From assembly GCA_910589655.1 (NCBI GenBank), contig CAJUTJ010000119.1:1-51593 (forward strand): DNA of 51,593 nucleotides, given 5' to 3'. Each line of letters begins with the position of its first letter. Within the stretch, counting starts at the first letter, position 1. Origin of the DNA: an uncultured Acetatifactor sp. GTDB lineage: Bacteria; Bacillota; Clostridia; Lachnospirales; Lachnospiraceae. Position numbers and translations under genes: made by a program. Below the pieces are notes generated by a model. The model saw only the letters and a program-made list of their open reading frames with translations. It did no database searches and had not been told where the DNA came from. Of this stretch, positions 26,509 to 35,421 are shown in pieces.

Positions 26509-28779
26509 TTATTTCAGCTTCCAGATATCCCGGTTATATTCCTCGATGGTGCGGTCGGAAGAGAAGAAGCCCGCCTTGGCAATGTTTACAAGCATTTTCT
26601 TCTTCCACGCAGTGCGGTCTTCATAATCCGCAAAAGCTTGATCCTTCACCTTAATATAGTCTTCCAGATCCAACAGTGTCATAAACCAGTCTTTATTCAA
26701 CAGTTCCTTATAAAGCCGTTCCAGATTTTCCTTATGCCCCACAGCCATCGCCTGAGGCCCTACAATAAAGTCTACTGCTTTTTTGATCACCGGACTCTTT
26801 TCATAATAGTCCTTGGAGATGTAATCTGCCTTTGCATAATGAGCAATGACGGTATCACTCTTTTCTCCAAAGATATAAATGTTTTCGTCTCCCACCAGCT
26901 CATGGATTTCGACATTCGCTCCGTCGCTGGTGCCAAGTGTAACGGCTCCGTTCAACATAAACTTCATATTCCCGGTGCCGGAAGCTTCCTTGGAAGCCAG
27001 TGAAATCTGCTCCGAGATATCACAAGCGGGAATCAGCTTCTCCGCATAACTTACATTATAGTTCTCCACCATTACGACTTTCATATAAGGGCTGACTTGG
27101 GGATCCTTGTTGATTATCTCTGACAGCACCAGAATCAGATGAATAATATCCTGTGCAATCACATAGGCAGGTGCCGCTTTCGCCCCAAAGATAAAAGTCA
27201 TAGGACGCACCGGCTTTTTCCCTTCCTTGATCTCCAAATACTTGTGAATAATATACAATGCATTCATCTGCTGGCGCTTATACTCATGCAGACGCTTTAC
27301 CTGAATGTCAAAGACGGAACTGCTGTCTACCACAACCCCTTCCTTTTCCTTCAGATAGGATGCCAATGCCGCTTTTTTCTGCTGCTTAATTTTATCAATA
27401 CCGTCCAATACCGCCGTATCGTCTATCTTCTCCAGCAGCTTCTCCAGCTCCTTTGCATCTTTTTTATAGCCGTCTCCGATGGTATCCGTCAGCAAATCTG
27501 CCAGCTCCTTATTACAAGAAAGCAGCCAGCGGCGGAAAGTAATACCGTTTGTTTTATTATTAAACTTATCCGGATACAGCTTATAGAAATGGTTCAGCTC
27601 CGTTTCCTTTAAAATATCGGTATGAATGGCCGCCACACCATTGACACTGTAGCCGTAATGAATGTCAATATGAGCCATGTGTACCCGCTTATCCTTGTCA
27701 ATAATCTGCACCTTGGGATCCACATACTTTTTAGCCACTCGGGCGCTCAGTTCCTTGATAATGGGCACCAGCTGGGGCACCACTCTCTCAATATAGTCCA
27801 AGGGCCATTTCTCCAACGCTTCCGCGAGAATCGTATGATTTGTATATGCACATGTTCTGCTCACCACTTGAACCGCATCTTCTATGGTAAACCCTTCCTC
27901 CCATGTCAATATGCGGATCAGTTCGGGGATGACCAGCGTGGGATGGGTATCGTTAATCTGAATCGCCGCATACTCATTCAAGCGGTGCAGATCGCAGCCC
28001 CTCTCCTTCAGCTCTTTCACAATCAGCTGCGCACCGTTGCTGACCATAAAATATTCTTGATAAATACGCAGTAGATTACCTGCCTCATCGGAATCATCAG
28101 GGTATAAAAACAGCGTCAGGTTCTTCTCGATGGCAGTCTTGTCGAAATCAATGCCTTCTTTTACCAGATCCTCATCCACAGTTTCCACATCAAAAAGATG
28201 CAGCTTATTACAGCCGTTTTCATAACCCACCACATCTATGTCATAAAGAACGGACTTCACCTTCCTGCTGCCGAAAGCAACGGTAAAAGAAGTTTCCGTC
28301 TTATTCAGCCATGAGTTCTCTTCTATCCAATCATTCTTCTCTGCTCTCTGCAGTCTGTCACGGAATACCTGCTTGAACAAACCGTAATGGTAATTCAGAC
28401 CAATGCCGTCTCCGGGCAGTCCCAGCGTTGCAATGGAATCCAGAAAACAAGCCGCCAAACGTCCCAGTCCGCCGTTTCCCAGAGAGGGCTCCGGCTCCGC
28501 TTCCTCAATGTCTGACAGCTTCTTACCGTACTTCGCCAATACCTGCTCCATCTCGTCATACATTTTCAGGTTAATCAAGTTATTGGACAGCAGCTTTCCG
28601 ATCAGAAACTCCATGGAAATGTAATACACTTTTCTGCTGCCGGATATCACGGGCTTATCCGCCATCTCTTCCTTTGTCAGCTGCAGGACACAGTTATACA
28701 GCTGCGCATTGCTGCATTCTTTGATATCTTTTTCGTACACTTTTTTCGTAAGTTCACTTAACCGCTTTTCCAGATCCAT
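26509..28779 (-). CDS. glgP: Glycogen/maltodextrin phosphorylase (GT35)
   Basis: Pyridoxal-phosphate enzyme that phosphorolyses alpha-1,4-glucans to glucose-1-phosphate. About 756 residues, slightly shorter than the usual 790-850. The PLP lysine is Lys606 in EASGTGNMKFMLNG; the glycine-rich EPSLGNGGLGRLAACF and QINDTHP segments of the active site are present. The open frame reaches 28812, but the ATG at 28779 has a GGAGG site and gives the family-typical start. Monocistronic, with its own terminator. It would act on chains lengthened by MalQ and freed of branches by PulA and the GH133 enzyme. Confidence 0.95.
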   Translation of the reverse strand: MDLEKRLSELTKKVYEKDIKECSNAQLYNCVLQLTKEEMADKPVISGSRKVYYISMEFLIGKLLSNNLINLKMYDEMEQVLAKYGKKLSDIEEAEPEPSLGNGGLGRLAACFLDSIATLGLPGDGIGLNYHYGLFKQVFRDRLQRAEKNDWIEENSWLNKTETSFTVAFGSRKVKSVLYDIDVVGYENGCNKLHLFDVETVDEDLVKEGIDFDKTAIEKNLTLFLYPDDSDEAGNLLRIYQEYFMVSNGAQLIVKELKERGCDLHRLNEYAAIQINDTHPTLVIPELIRILTWEEGFTIEDAVQVVSRTCAYTNHTILAEALEKWPLDYIERVVPQLVPIIKELSARVAKKYVDPKVQIIDKDKRVHMAHIDIHYGYSVNGVAAIHTDILKETELNHFYKLYPDKFNNKTNGITFRRWLLSCNKELADLLTDTIGDGYKKDAKELEKLLEKIDDTAVLDGIDKIKQQKKAALASYLKEKEGVVVDSSSVFDIQVKRLHEYKRQQMNALYIIHKYLEIKEGKKPVRPMTFIFGAKAAPAYVIAQDIIHLILVLSEIINKDPQVSPYMKVVMVENYNVSYAEKLIPACDISEQISLASKEASGTGNMKFMLNGAVTLGTSDGANVEIHELVGDENIYIFGEKSDTVIAHYAKADYISKDYYEKSPVIKKAVDFIVGPQAMAVGHKENLERLYKELLNKDWFMTLLDLEDYIKVKDQAFADYEDRTAWKKKMLVNIAKAGFFSSDRTIEEYNRDIWKLK

Positions 28780-29220
28780 ACGATCCCTCCTACCATTAAC
28801 TCTCTTTACCACGTAATTCCATTATTTCCATAAAATGTCTTTATATTCTGTAGGATAACATAGGTATTCGTTTTCCGCAACTTGTTTGGTAAAAATCGTG
28901 TATATACCTATAGGATATGCTGTATTGCAGCATAGGCACCCCACCGCCGGCAGACAGTAGAAGCTGGCGAAATCGGAACAAGGGGCTGCACACAATGCGG
29001 CACCCCCTTGTCCATAAACTCAAATTCCATCTGCAGCGTTAGATTTCCTAGACGCAGCCACCGCTGCGCCTCATTCCTCCGCCTTTCATATGAACTAATC
29101 ATTCTGGGACAATGTATCAAAAATAAATTATTCGTTGTACTAATCATAGTTGACACGCTAATCACAGCCTACTATTTCCCGTTCAAAACAAAAGGAATCG
29201 CCAGTGCCAGCAAGAACAAA
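28780..29220. other. Divergent intergenic region between glgP and tadA
   Basis: Holds the glgP upstream region and hairpin repeat copy 2 (28978-29011). Short frames on both strands here, including one covering the hairpin, look spurious. Confidence 0.5.
28978..29011. repeat. ACAAGGGG-type hairpin repeat, copy 2
   Basis: ACAAGGGG-CTGC-ACACAATGCG-GCA-CCCCCTTGT; same arm and loop pattern as 24445-24478, with differences that largely keep pairing. Confidence 0.7.
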
Positions 29221-29249
29221 TTGACGCATCAACCATTTCATTTTATACT
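29221..29249 (+). promoter_or_regulatory. tadA promoter
   Basis: TTGACG (29221-29226), 17-bp spacer, TATACT (29244-29249), about 42 bp before the tadA ATG. Confidence 0.8.
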
Positions 29250-29290
29250 AAGCATGGAACTGCTGTGTGAGATACTGTAACGGAGGCGCC

Positions 29291-29812
29291 ATGGCTGTCA
29301 TAAAAAGCATTCAGGAAAAATATATGAGAGAGGCCTTGAAGCAGGCCAAAAAAGCTTATTCTTTAGGAGAAGTTCCCATTGGCTGCGTCATTGTCCATGA
29401 GGGCAAAATTATCGGCCGCGGCTACAACCGCCGTAATACGGACAAAAATACCCTCTCTCACGCGGAGATAACCGCCATCAAAAAAGCCAGTAAGGTCATC
29501 GGCGACTGGAGGTTGGAGGAATGCACAATATATGTCACCCTTGAGCCTTGCCAGATGTGTGCCGGTGCCATTGTACAGGCCCGGATTCCAGAAGCTGTCA
29601 TAGGCTGTATGAATCCCAAAGCCGGCTGTGCCGGTTCTATTTTAAATGTTCTGGAAATGCCGGAATTCAATCATCAGGTTACCGTTACCAGAGGCATCAT
29701 GGAGCAGGAATGCAGCGAAATGCTCAAAACCTTTTTTGCGGAGCTGCGCATCCGAAATAAAGCGGAGAAAAAGCAAAGGAACATATTTAAAAATCCTCAA
29801 TTGCATACTTGA
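29291..29812 (+). CDS. tadA: tRNA-specific adenosine deaminase
   Basis: Zinc-dependent deaminase that converts the wobble adenosine of tRNA-Arg(ACG) to inosine. 173 residues with the zinc ligands and catalytic Glu in HAEITAIKKA and the PCQMCAGAIVQARI motif. The frame opens at 29267, but the ATG at 29291 has GGAGG and gives the usual N-terminus. Followed at once by the SRP RNA gene, an order also known in Bacillus and other Firmicutes. Confidence 0.95.
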   Translation: MAVIKSIQEKYMREALKQAKKAYSLGEVPIGCVIVHEGKIIGRGYNRRNTDKNTLSHAEITAIKKASKVIGDWRLEECTIYVTLEPCQMCAGAIVQARIPEAVIGCMNPKAGCAGSILNVLEMPEFNHQVTVTRGIMEQECSEMLKTFFAELRIRNKAEKKQRNIFKNPQLHT

Positions 29813-29837
29813 CAAACTCTCCGGAAACCGATACACT
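29809..29837 (+). promoter_or_regulatory. SRP RNA promoter
   Basis: TTGACA (29809-29814), 17-bp spacer, TACACT (29832-29837), overlapping the tadA stop codon. Predicted transcription start is near 29845, exactly where the RNA's closing helix begins. Confidence 0.85.
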
Positions 29838-29844
29838 TAAAAAG

Positions 29845-29995
29845 CCGTACATTTCGGTATTGTTCGATGATGAAATTCGGTCTTGCGCAATGGGAATCTG
29901 TGAACCGTGTCAGGTTGGGAACAAAGCAGCACTAAACAGAACCTCTCATGTGCCGTGAGGAAGCCGGGTGGAATCGCACAATCCGGGTGTACGGT
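29845..29995 (+). ncRNA. ffs: Signal recognition particle RNA (4.5S-like)
   Basis: RNA scaffold for Ffh that targets nascent membrane and secreted proteins. The domain IV core is at 29909-29930: the conserved CAGG and AGCAG internal-loop strands flank the apical stem TTG-GGAA-CAA. The commonest bacterial apical stem is TCC-GGAA-GGA, so this is a covarying form with the GGAA tetraloop kept. The 5' CCGTACA (29845-29851) pairs perfectly with TGTACGG (29988-29994), giving a roughly 150-nt RNA, longer than the 100-114 nt minimal form. A T-rich tail follows. No Alu domain is recognised. Confidence 0.92.
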
Positions 29996-30055
29996 ATTTT
30001 TATTTCCTTCGTTCCGTATTTTACGCATACCACTTGATTATAAAGGAGCAATTAC

Positions 30056-30982
30056 ATGTCCATCACGCCGGATCTTCTTAACAGGCTTATGTCCGATTGC
30101 ACACTATGTCCCCGCAGCTGCCATGCAGACCGTCTCGCGGGACAGACCGGATTCTGCGGACAGACAGCGGAACTGAAAGCTGCCAGAGCCGCACTGCACT
30201 ATTGGGAAGAACCTTGCATCTCCGGCAATTCCGGCTCCGGCGCCGTCTTTTTCTCAGGCTGTAGCCTGAAATGCGTATTCTGCCAAAATCACAATATCGC
30301 CCTCGGCAAAACCGGTAAAAATATTTCATTGGAGCGGGCCGCCGAAATCTTTCTAGAGCTTCAAGATAAAGGCGCCGCAAATATCAACCTTGTCACCGGC
30401 ACCCACTTTATCCCGCAAATCGCATACGCGCTGGCATCGGCCAAAGCTCAGGGGCTATCCGTTCCCGTAGTATATAACACAGGCAGCTATGAAGAGGTAT
30501 CATCCCTGAAGCTGCTGGACGGATTAGTGGACATTTATCTGCCCGATCTGAAATATTATTCTCCCGAGCTTTCCGCAAAGTACTCCCATGCCGCCGACTA
30601 TTTCGAGAAGGCCTCCGCTGCCATTGCGGAGATGTACCGCCAGACGGGGGCACCTGTCTTAGATCACGAATCCGGCCTAATGCTGCGTGGAATCATCGTG
30701 CGCCATATGTTGCTTCCGGGTGAAACCAAAGATTCTAAAAAAATTCTCCGTTATTTGAATGAGACTTACAGAAATAACATTTATATCAGCATTATGAACC
30801 AGTATACCCCCTTAGAACATGTTTCCCATATTCCCGCTTTGAACCAACAGGTAACAGAAAGCGAATATGAAAGAGTGCTTTCCTTCTCGGAACGCATCGG
30901 AATTGAATATGGCTTTTATCAGGAGGGTGGGACCGTCGGCGAAAGCTTTATCCCCGAGTTCGACGGGGAAGGGCTGGAATGA
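30056..30982 (+). CDS. Radical SAM protein of the PflX/COG1313 type
   Basis: 308 residues, cytosolic. An N-terminal Cys-rich segment (CTLCPRSCHADRLAGQTGFC) precedes the radical SAM cluster motif CSLKCVFCQN (CX3CX2C), around residue 70. Related to pyruvate-formate-lyase-activating-enzyme-like proteins annotated as PflX, whose physiological target is not known. ATG preceded by AAGGAG. Alone between the SRP RNA and a terminator. Confidence 0.85.
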   Translation: MSITPDLLNRLMSDCTLCPRSCHADRLAGQTGFCGQTAELKAARAALHYWEEPCISGNSGSGAVFFSGCSLKCVFCQNHNIALGKTGKNISLERAAEIFLELQDKGAANINLVTGTHFIPQIAYALASAKAQGLSVPVVYNTGSYEEVSSLKLLDGLVDIYLPDLKYYSPELSAKYSHAADYFEKASAAIAEMYRQTGAPVLDHESGLMLRGIIVRHMLLPGETKDSKKILRYLNETYRNNIYISIMNQYTPLEHVSHIPALNQQVTESEYERVLSFSERIGIEYGFYQEGGTVGESFIPEFDGEGLE

Positions 30983-30993
30983 ACGGCCAAGGG

Positions 30994-31023
30994 AAGAATG
31001 CCCAAGGTACGGGTATTCTTTTT
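30994..31023 (+). terminator. Terminator after the radical SAM gene
   Basis: AAGAATGCCC pairs with GGGTATTCTT (one G-U) around AAGGTAC, followed by TTTTT. Confidence 0.85.
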
Positions 31024-31064
31024 CCGAATAATTTTGCCGTCATAAGGAGAACATCGCCGGATGG

Positions 31065-32582
31065 TTACAGCTGGGTTCTCATCATGTAATACCCAAAGTC
31101 ACCTGCCTGAGCCGGTTCTGTTCCACATTCAAAACTCTCAAAGCCAAACATGACTGCCACCTGTTTTTCCCGCTCATAATAATTTCCGGGAACTCCTATG
31201 TAGTATGAAACTTCTCCTCTTCTCTCTATCTTAGTCAGTATCAAATGGTCATAATTATAATATCCATGCAACAGAAAACTATTGTTGGCTGCCCGGTAAG
31301 CCTCTCCCGAGAGCAGCACAAAGTCTGCCGGACTGATGGACAAGTACTCCCGCTCATCCTGAAAAGGATGTATGTGAGGATAAATAGCCCAAATCTGCTG
31401 CCATTTATCTTCCAGCAGCCTGACCGGAGTTTTCTCTCCCCTTATGCCATTTCCTGCCGTTGATTTCCGTACCGATTTTTCCGTCCGCCTTTCCGAAGCC
31501 CTCCTTGTTGCCGTATTTTGTGTGTCTCTTTCCGCTGTCCTGTTTCTCTCCCGAACCGATACCCTCTCTGCCGCTCTTGGCATTATTTTTCCTATATCCC
31601 TTTCCGATCCTGTTATCTCCGCAGACTCTGCACTCTTTGACGCTGCCATTTCCTCCGCAAGCCCCACACTCTCCGTTACACCCATTCCACCCGCAGGCTT
31701 CACACTCTCTGTGGCACCCCTTCTCTCCGCAGGTCTTATCTTCTCCAAAGGTTCCGTTTCCTCTCCAGATCTTATCCTCTCCGACACTGCCGCTCTCTCC
31801 GCAGATCTTATCCTCTCCAAAGATGCCGTTTCCTCACCAGATTTTATCCTCTCCAAAGATGCCGTTTCCTCACCAGATTTCATCCTCTCCAAAGCAGCCG
31901 CTCTCTCCGCCGTATCCGCCAATAACTTTTCCGTCATTTCCAGCGACTCTTCTGCCGCCCTTACCTCGTCCCAGGGAATCAATTGAATCTCTCGCCTTTC
32001 TTTTGCTTTACGCTTTTCCCCATTATCCGATTGTGTCAGGATGCTGCCAAGTACTGCTTTTTTTCTGCCCGATCCGCCGGATGCCTCATTGTATCTTATC
32101 TTACCGTTTTGTGTCTCATCATTTTGCTCCGCATTATTTTGTATCATATTATTTCGAACGATATTGTCCCGCTCTGTATTCTCCCACTCGGAGACTTTCG
32201 AAGTTTCTTTTCCCTGCCCGCCGCTTTTTCCGTTGTCATTTGTTCTTCTATTTTCCTGCCATTTACAGCAGATTTCTCTGGTGCCGCCTAATACAATCCG
32301 AATTCCCTGAAGCTGCTCATAATCCATAACCGCATGATATATAAACTGCCCTTGCCCTTCCTTCAGGCTGATCCGACCCACGGAAAACTCTCCGTTACCT
32401 ACCTGAAGCATGACATCTCTCTCATAAGTATCGGTAGGATGCAGTCCTTTGACGGTAACCGCAAAGTTGATATCCATTCCTTTTACTTCCGTCTTAATAA
32501 ACCCGGCTCCGCCTGTGCGGTCTCCGTTTTCCATTAGATCAAGATACCTGATCTTTCTTTCATAATACTTGTTCTCAACCAT
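31065..32582 (-). CDS. Hypothetical protein with 12-residue repeats (505 aa), Lachnospiraceae-type DUF6128-like
   Basis: The N-terminal about 110 residues and the C-terminal about 110 residues look folded and well conserved in type; I associate the C-terminal part (ending AGDFGYYMMRTQL) with the DUF6128 family, tentatively. Between them is a long, charged, low-complexity linker, including a run of about eight 12-residue units (ERIKSGEETASL and variants) encoded at roughly 31610-31905. No signal peptide or membrane segment. Function unknown. Upstream of it a CdaR-type gene reads in the same direction. Confidence 0.8.
   Translation of the reverse strand: MVENKYYERKIRYLDLMENGDRTGGAGFIKTEVKGMDINFAVTVKGLHPTDTYERDVMLQVGNGEFSVGRISLKEGQGQFIYHAVMDYEQLQGIRIVLGGTREICCKWQENRRTNDNGKSGGQGKETSKVSEWENTERDNIVRNNMIQNNAEQNDETQNGKIRYNEASGGSGRKKAVLGSILTQSDNGEKRKAKERREIQLIPWDEVRAAEESLEMTEKLLADTAERAAALERMKSGEETASLERIKSGEETASLERIRSAERAAVSERIRSGEETEPLEKIRPAERRGATESVKPAGGMGVTESVGLAEEMAASKSAESAEITGSERDIGKIMPRAAERVSVRERNRTAERDTQNTATRRASERRTEKSVRKSTAGNGIRGEKTPVRLLEDKWQQIWAIYPHIHPFQDEREYLSISPADFVLLSGEAYRAANNSFLLHGYYNYDHLILTKIERRGEVSYYIGVPGNYYEREKQVAVMFGFESFECGTEPAQAGDFGYYMMRTQL
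31610..31905 (-). repeat. In-gene 36-bp repeat (about eight units)
   Basis: Tandem 36-bp units encoding 12-residue repeats. Two neighbouring copies encoding ERIKSGEETASL are nearly identical; the distal copies are progressively diverged, with loss of the GEE core. Confidence 0.75.
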
Positions 32583-32718
32583 AAAATACCCCCAAACATA
32601 CTTGATTCTCCTTCCATATAATTATATAGAGGGATGCGGTGCATTGCTGCACTGCCTGCTTACCTTAAGTATATTCAGGGGGTTGTCCTCTGATGCAATC
32701 AAATATTCACTTTAATTC

Positions 32719-33807
32719 TTAATACTCCAAGCTCTCCAGATATTTCATATAATTTACTACCATAAGTGCAATCTTAAAGGTGAGGGCATCATCAAAATTT
32801 CTCAAATCCAGCCCCGTGCTCTTCTGAATCTTCTCAATACGGTAAACCAAAGTATTCCTGTGCACAAACAGCTGTCGTGATGTCTCCGATACGTTCAGGT
32901 TGTTCTCAAAGAATTTATTGATGGTAGTTAAAGTCTCTTCATCCAATTGACTGGGAACATTGTCTCCGAAAATTTCTTCTACAAAAAGTTTACACAAATT
33001 GATAGGCAGCTGGTAAATCAAACGGCCTATTCCCAATATTCCGTATGCAACCACTCTTTTTTCGGCATAAAATATTTTTCCTACATCCAGTGCCATCTTT
33101 GCTTCCTTGTAAGATTTGGACACATCCTTTAATTCTTGTACGACCGTTCCAAACGCCACTCTCACATTTAACATTGCCTCTGCATTCATCATTGCCACAA
33201 TGGTATCGGCTATGCCCATCATATCCTCATGGGTGCTGTTCTGCGCCAGAGATTTAATTAAAATAACACTGCTCTCATCCACCGCAGTAATATAATCACC
33301 CGCCTGACTGGTGAACATCCCTTTCAGCAGCTCAGTGACAATCCCGTCCTTCTCCAGCTTTGCCTCCACAAGAAACACCACTCTGGGCGCTCTGGCTTCA
33401 ATATGAAGCTTTTTTGCTCTATTATAAATATCCACTAAGAGAAGATTATCCAATATGAGATTTTGGAAGAAATTGTTTCTGTCAAATCTTTCCTTGTACG
33501 CAATCACCAGATTCTTAATTTCACAAACGGCAATTTTGCCAATCATGTAGGCATCTTCACCGGAACCTTTTGATACCAGAACATATAAAAGCTCACCTTC
33601 ATCCCATATCTTTAGTAGATGATACGCACCAATCACCTGACCGTCGGCCGGAGAATTTGCAAATCCGCTAATCAATTCAGCAGTTATGTCCATCGTATCC
33701 GCTGTGGAAGCAACCATGGCGCCCGACAGATCATAAACGCATAAATCCACCTTAGTAATCGCTTTTAATTCGTCAATACTGGTCTGAATAGTCTGGCTAG
33801 AAATCAT
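32719..33807 (-). CDS. CdaR/PucR-family transcriptional regulator
   Basis: 362 residues. The C-terminal PucR-type HTH is clear (NVSETSRQLFVHRNTLVYRI, about 300-320), preceded by a GGDEF-like middle region and an N-terminal putative sensor domain (about 1-110). Such proteins control carbohydrate or diacid utilisation. It follows the MsmX/UgpC-type ATPase gene in the same direction, beyond a terminator, and may regulate it or shared sugar uptake; this is inference. A 14-bp palindrome lies just before its ribosome binding site. Confidence 0.88.
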   Translation of the reverse strand: MISSQTIQTSIDELKAITKVDLCVYDLSGAMVASTADTMDITAELISGFANSPADGQVIGAYHLLKIWDEGELLYVLVSKGSGEDAYMIGKIAVCEIKNLVIAYKERFDRNNFFQNLILDNLLLVDIYNRAKKLHIEARAPRVVFLVEAKLEKDGIVTELLKGMFTSQAGDYITAVDESSVILIKSLAQNSTHEDMMGIADTIVAMMNAEAMLNVRVAFGTVVQELKDVSKSYKEAKMALDVGKIFYAEKRVVAYGILGIGRLIYQLPINLCKLFVEEIFGDNVPSQLDEETLTTINKFFENNLNVSETSRQLFVHRNTLVYRIEKIQKSTGLDLRNFDDALTFKIALMVVNYMKYLESLEY

Positions 33808-33824
33808 ATTTCCTCCTAATTTAA

Positions 33825-33838
33825 ATGCCGTTTACGGC
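33825..33838. promoter_or_regulatory. Palindrome at the CdaR-type gene ribosome binding site
   Basis: TGCCGT-TT-ACGGCA, perfect 6-2-6, immediately upstream of the AGGAGG of the CdaR-type gene. An autoregulatory operator or a translation-blocking hairpin are both possible. The remaining 200 bp to 34029 show no gene I would support. Confidence 0.45.
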
Positions 33839-34029
33839 AATCTGTTCCGTCTCTGTTCTTCAGCGCCATACTCTGAAAATTTGCACCTGCACATAGCAGG
33901 CTGCCGTTTCTTACCTGTATCTTCAAGCACACGCCACTTCCGTTTCGAGACCGATTTCATCTCCCTATTTGCCGCACCGGGCTCCCGCCGGATCCGATGC
34001 CATTCTTCCTCTGAGTATCCATGTACATA

Positions 34030-34062
34030 AAAACAGAAAAGGGATGCTGTCACCAGCACCCC
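34030..34062 (-). terminator. Terminator after the MsmX-type gene
   Basis: GGGGTGCTG-GTGA-CAGCATCCC with one G-U pair, followed on the minus strand by TTTTCTGTTTTT. It begins 16 bp after the stop. Confidence 0.9.
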
Positions 34063-34077
34063 CTTGCTTACTATTTA

Positions 34078-35190
34078 CTAGTTTGTGATAGTCTGCTCGG
34101 TTTCCTTATCAAATACATGAATCTTATCAATATCAAATGCAAACTTGATGGAATCACCAGGTCTTGCAGTTGTACGAGGATCAACTCTTGCAGTAATAGG
34201 GAACTCATCCAAATCAAAGTACAAGTTAACTTCTGCACCAAGCAGCTCGTAAACCTTAACGGTGGACTCGAACACACTCTGAGGTGAAGACTCAAGGAAT
34301 ACTTCGGAATCATATACATCCTCGGGACGGATACCAAAAGTAACAACCTTTCCGTCATAACCGCCGTCAATCAGTTTCTTTGACTTTGCAGCAGGCAAAG
34401 GAATGCTGCGTCCGGCAATTTCCAGACTAGCAGTACTGCCGCTAACCTTAACCTTTGCATCCAAGAAGTTCATCTGAGGAGAGCCCATAAATCCTGCTAC
34501 AAACAGGTTCTGAGGCTTCTCATACAGATTCTGAGGAGTATCAACCTGCTGGATAACGCCATCCTTCATAACTACGATTCTGGTACCAAGGGTCATAGCC
34601 TCTACCTGATCATGAGTAACGTAGATGATGGTGGTGCCCAGTCTCTGATGCAGCTTAGCAATCTCAATACGCATCTGTACACGCAGCTTAGCATCCAAGT
34701 TGGACAGAGGCTCATCCATAAGGAATACCTTAGGATTACGAACAATTGCACGCCCCATAGCTACACGCTGTCTCTGACCACCGGACAAAGCCTTGGGCTT
34801 ACGATCAAGGAGAGGAGTCAAATCCAGAATCTTAGCTGCTTCCTTAACCATTTTATCAATCTGATCCTTAGGAACTTTTCTCAGCTTCAATCCAAACGCC
34901 ATGTTATCATATACGGACATATGGGGATACAGAGCGTAGTTCTGGAATACCATCGCGATATCGCGATCCTTAGGCTCTACATCATTAACCACTCTGTCAC
35001 CGATCTTTAATTCGCCGGAAGAAATATCCTCAAGACCTGCAATCATACGAAGGGTGGTGGACTTACCACAACCGGAAGGTCCTACAAAGATGATAAACTC
35101 CTGATCAGCAATCTCAAGGTTAAAATCCTTAACTGCTTCAAAACCGTTAGGATATACCTTGCAGACATTTGTTAAAGATAGACTTGCCAT
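34078..35190 (-). CDS. msmX: Multi-sugar ABC transporter ATP-binding protein (MsmX/UgpC type)
   Basis: 370-residue ATPase that energises CUT1 sugar importers from the cytoplasmic face. Walker A GPSGCGKST (37-45), signature LSGGQRQRVAMGRAI, Walker B VFLMDEPLSNLD, H-loop VTHDQVEAMTLG, and a C-terminal TOBE-like regulatory domain from about residue 235. It stands alone with its own terminator, as MsmX does in Bacillus, where one ATPase serves several importers. Both sugar transporters in this window lack an ATPase gene, so it plausibly drives both. ATG preceded by AAAGGAG. Confidence 0.92.
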   Translation of the reverse strand: MASLSLTNVCKVYPNGFEAVKDFNLEIADQEFIIFVGPSGCGKSTTLRMIAGLEDISSGELKIGDRVVNDVEPKDRDIAMVFQNYALYPHMSVYDNMAFGLKLRKVPKDQIDKMVKEAAKILDLTPLLDRKPKALSGGQRQRVAMGRAIVRNPKVFLMDEPLSNLDAKLRVQMRIEIAKLHQRLGTTIIYVTHDQVEAMTLGTRIVVMKDGVIQQVDTPQNLYEKPQNLFVAGFMGSPQMNFLDAKVKVSGSTASLEIAGRSIPLPAAKSKKLIDGGYDGKVVTFGIRPEDVYDSEVFLESSPQSVFESTVKVYELLGAEVNLYFDLDEFPITARVDPRTTARPGDSIKFAFDIDKIHVFDKETEQTITN

Positions 35191-35421
35191 AATAGTAAAC
35201 TCCTTTCATGTTCACATAAATTCGTTTCATCTGTTAAGTTATAAACGATTGACTATCGTTCTACTTGAAAATAGTATATCGAAAAATCATTCTTCACGCC
35301 ATACCACAAATTCACAAAGATTTTTAATCTGATTGTAGGAATTGCTTATAGACGTAAAATTTTTTTCAAATGCTTGTCAAAGTGAACAAAATTTACAAGC
35401 TTTCTTAGTCAACTTCAACAA

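Noticed and set aside
28908..29165. 85-codon minus-strand frame upstream of tadA
   Set aside because: Covers the ACAAGGGG hairpin repeat; the apparent peptide similarity to the 24.4-kb region comes from that repeat.
31444..32329. Plus-strand Ser/Pro-rich frames
   Set aside because: Antisense of the repeat-bearing linker of the 505-aa hypothetical gene.
33832..34059. 75-codon minus-strand frame between the MsmX-type and CdaR-type genes
   Set aside because: It starts inside the MsmX-type terminator and has no homology I recognise.
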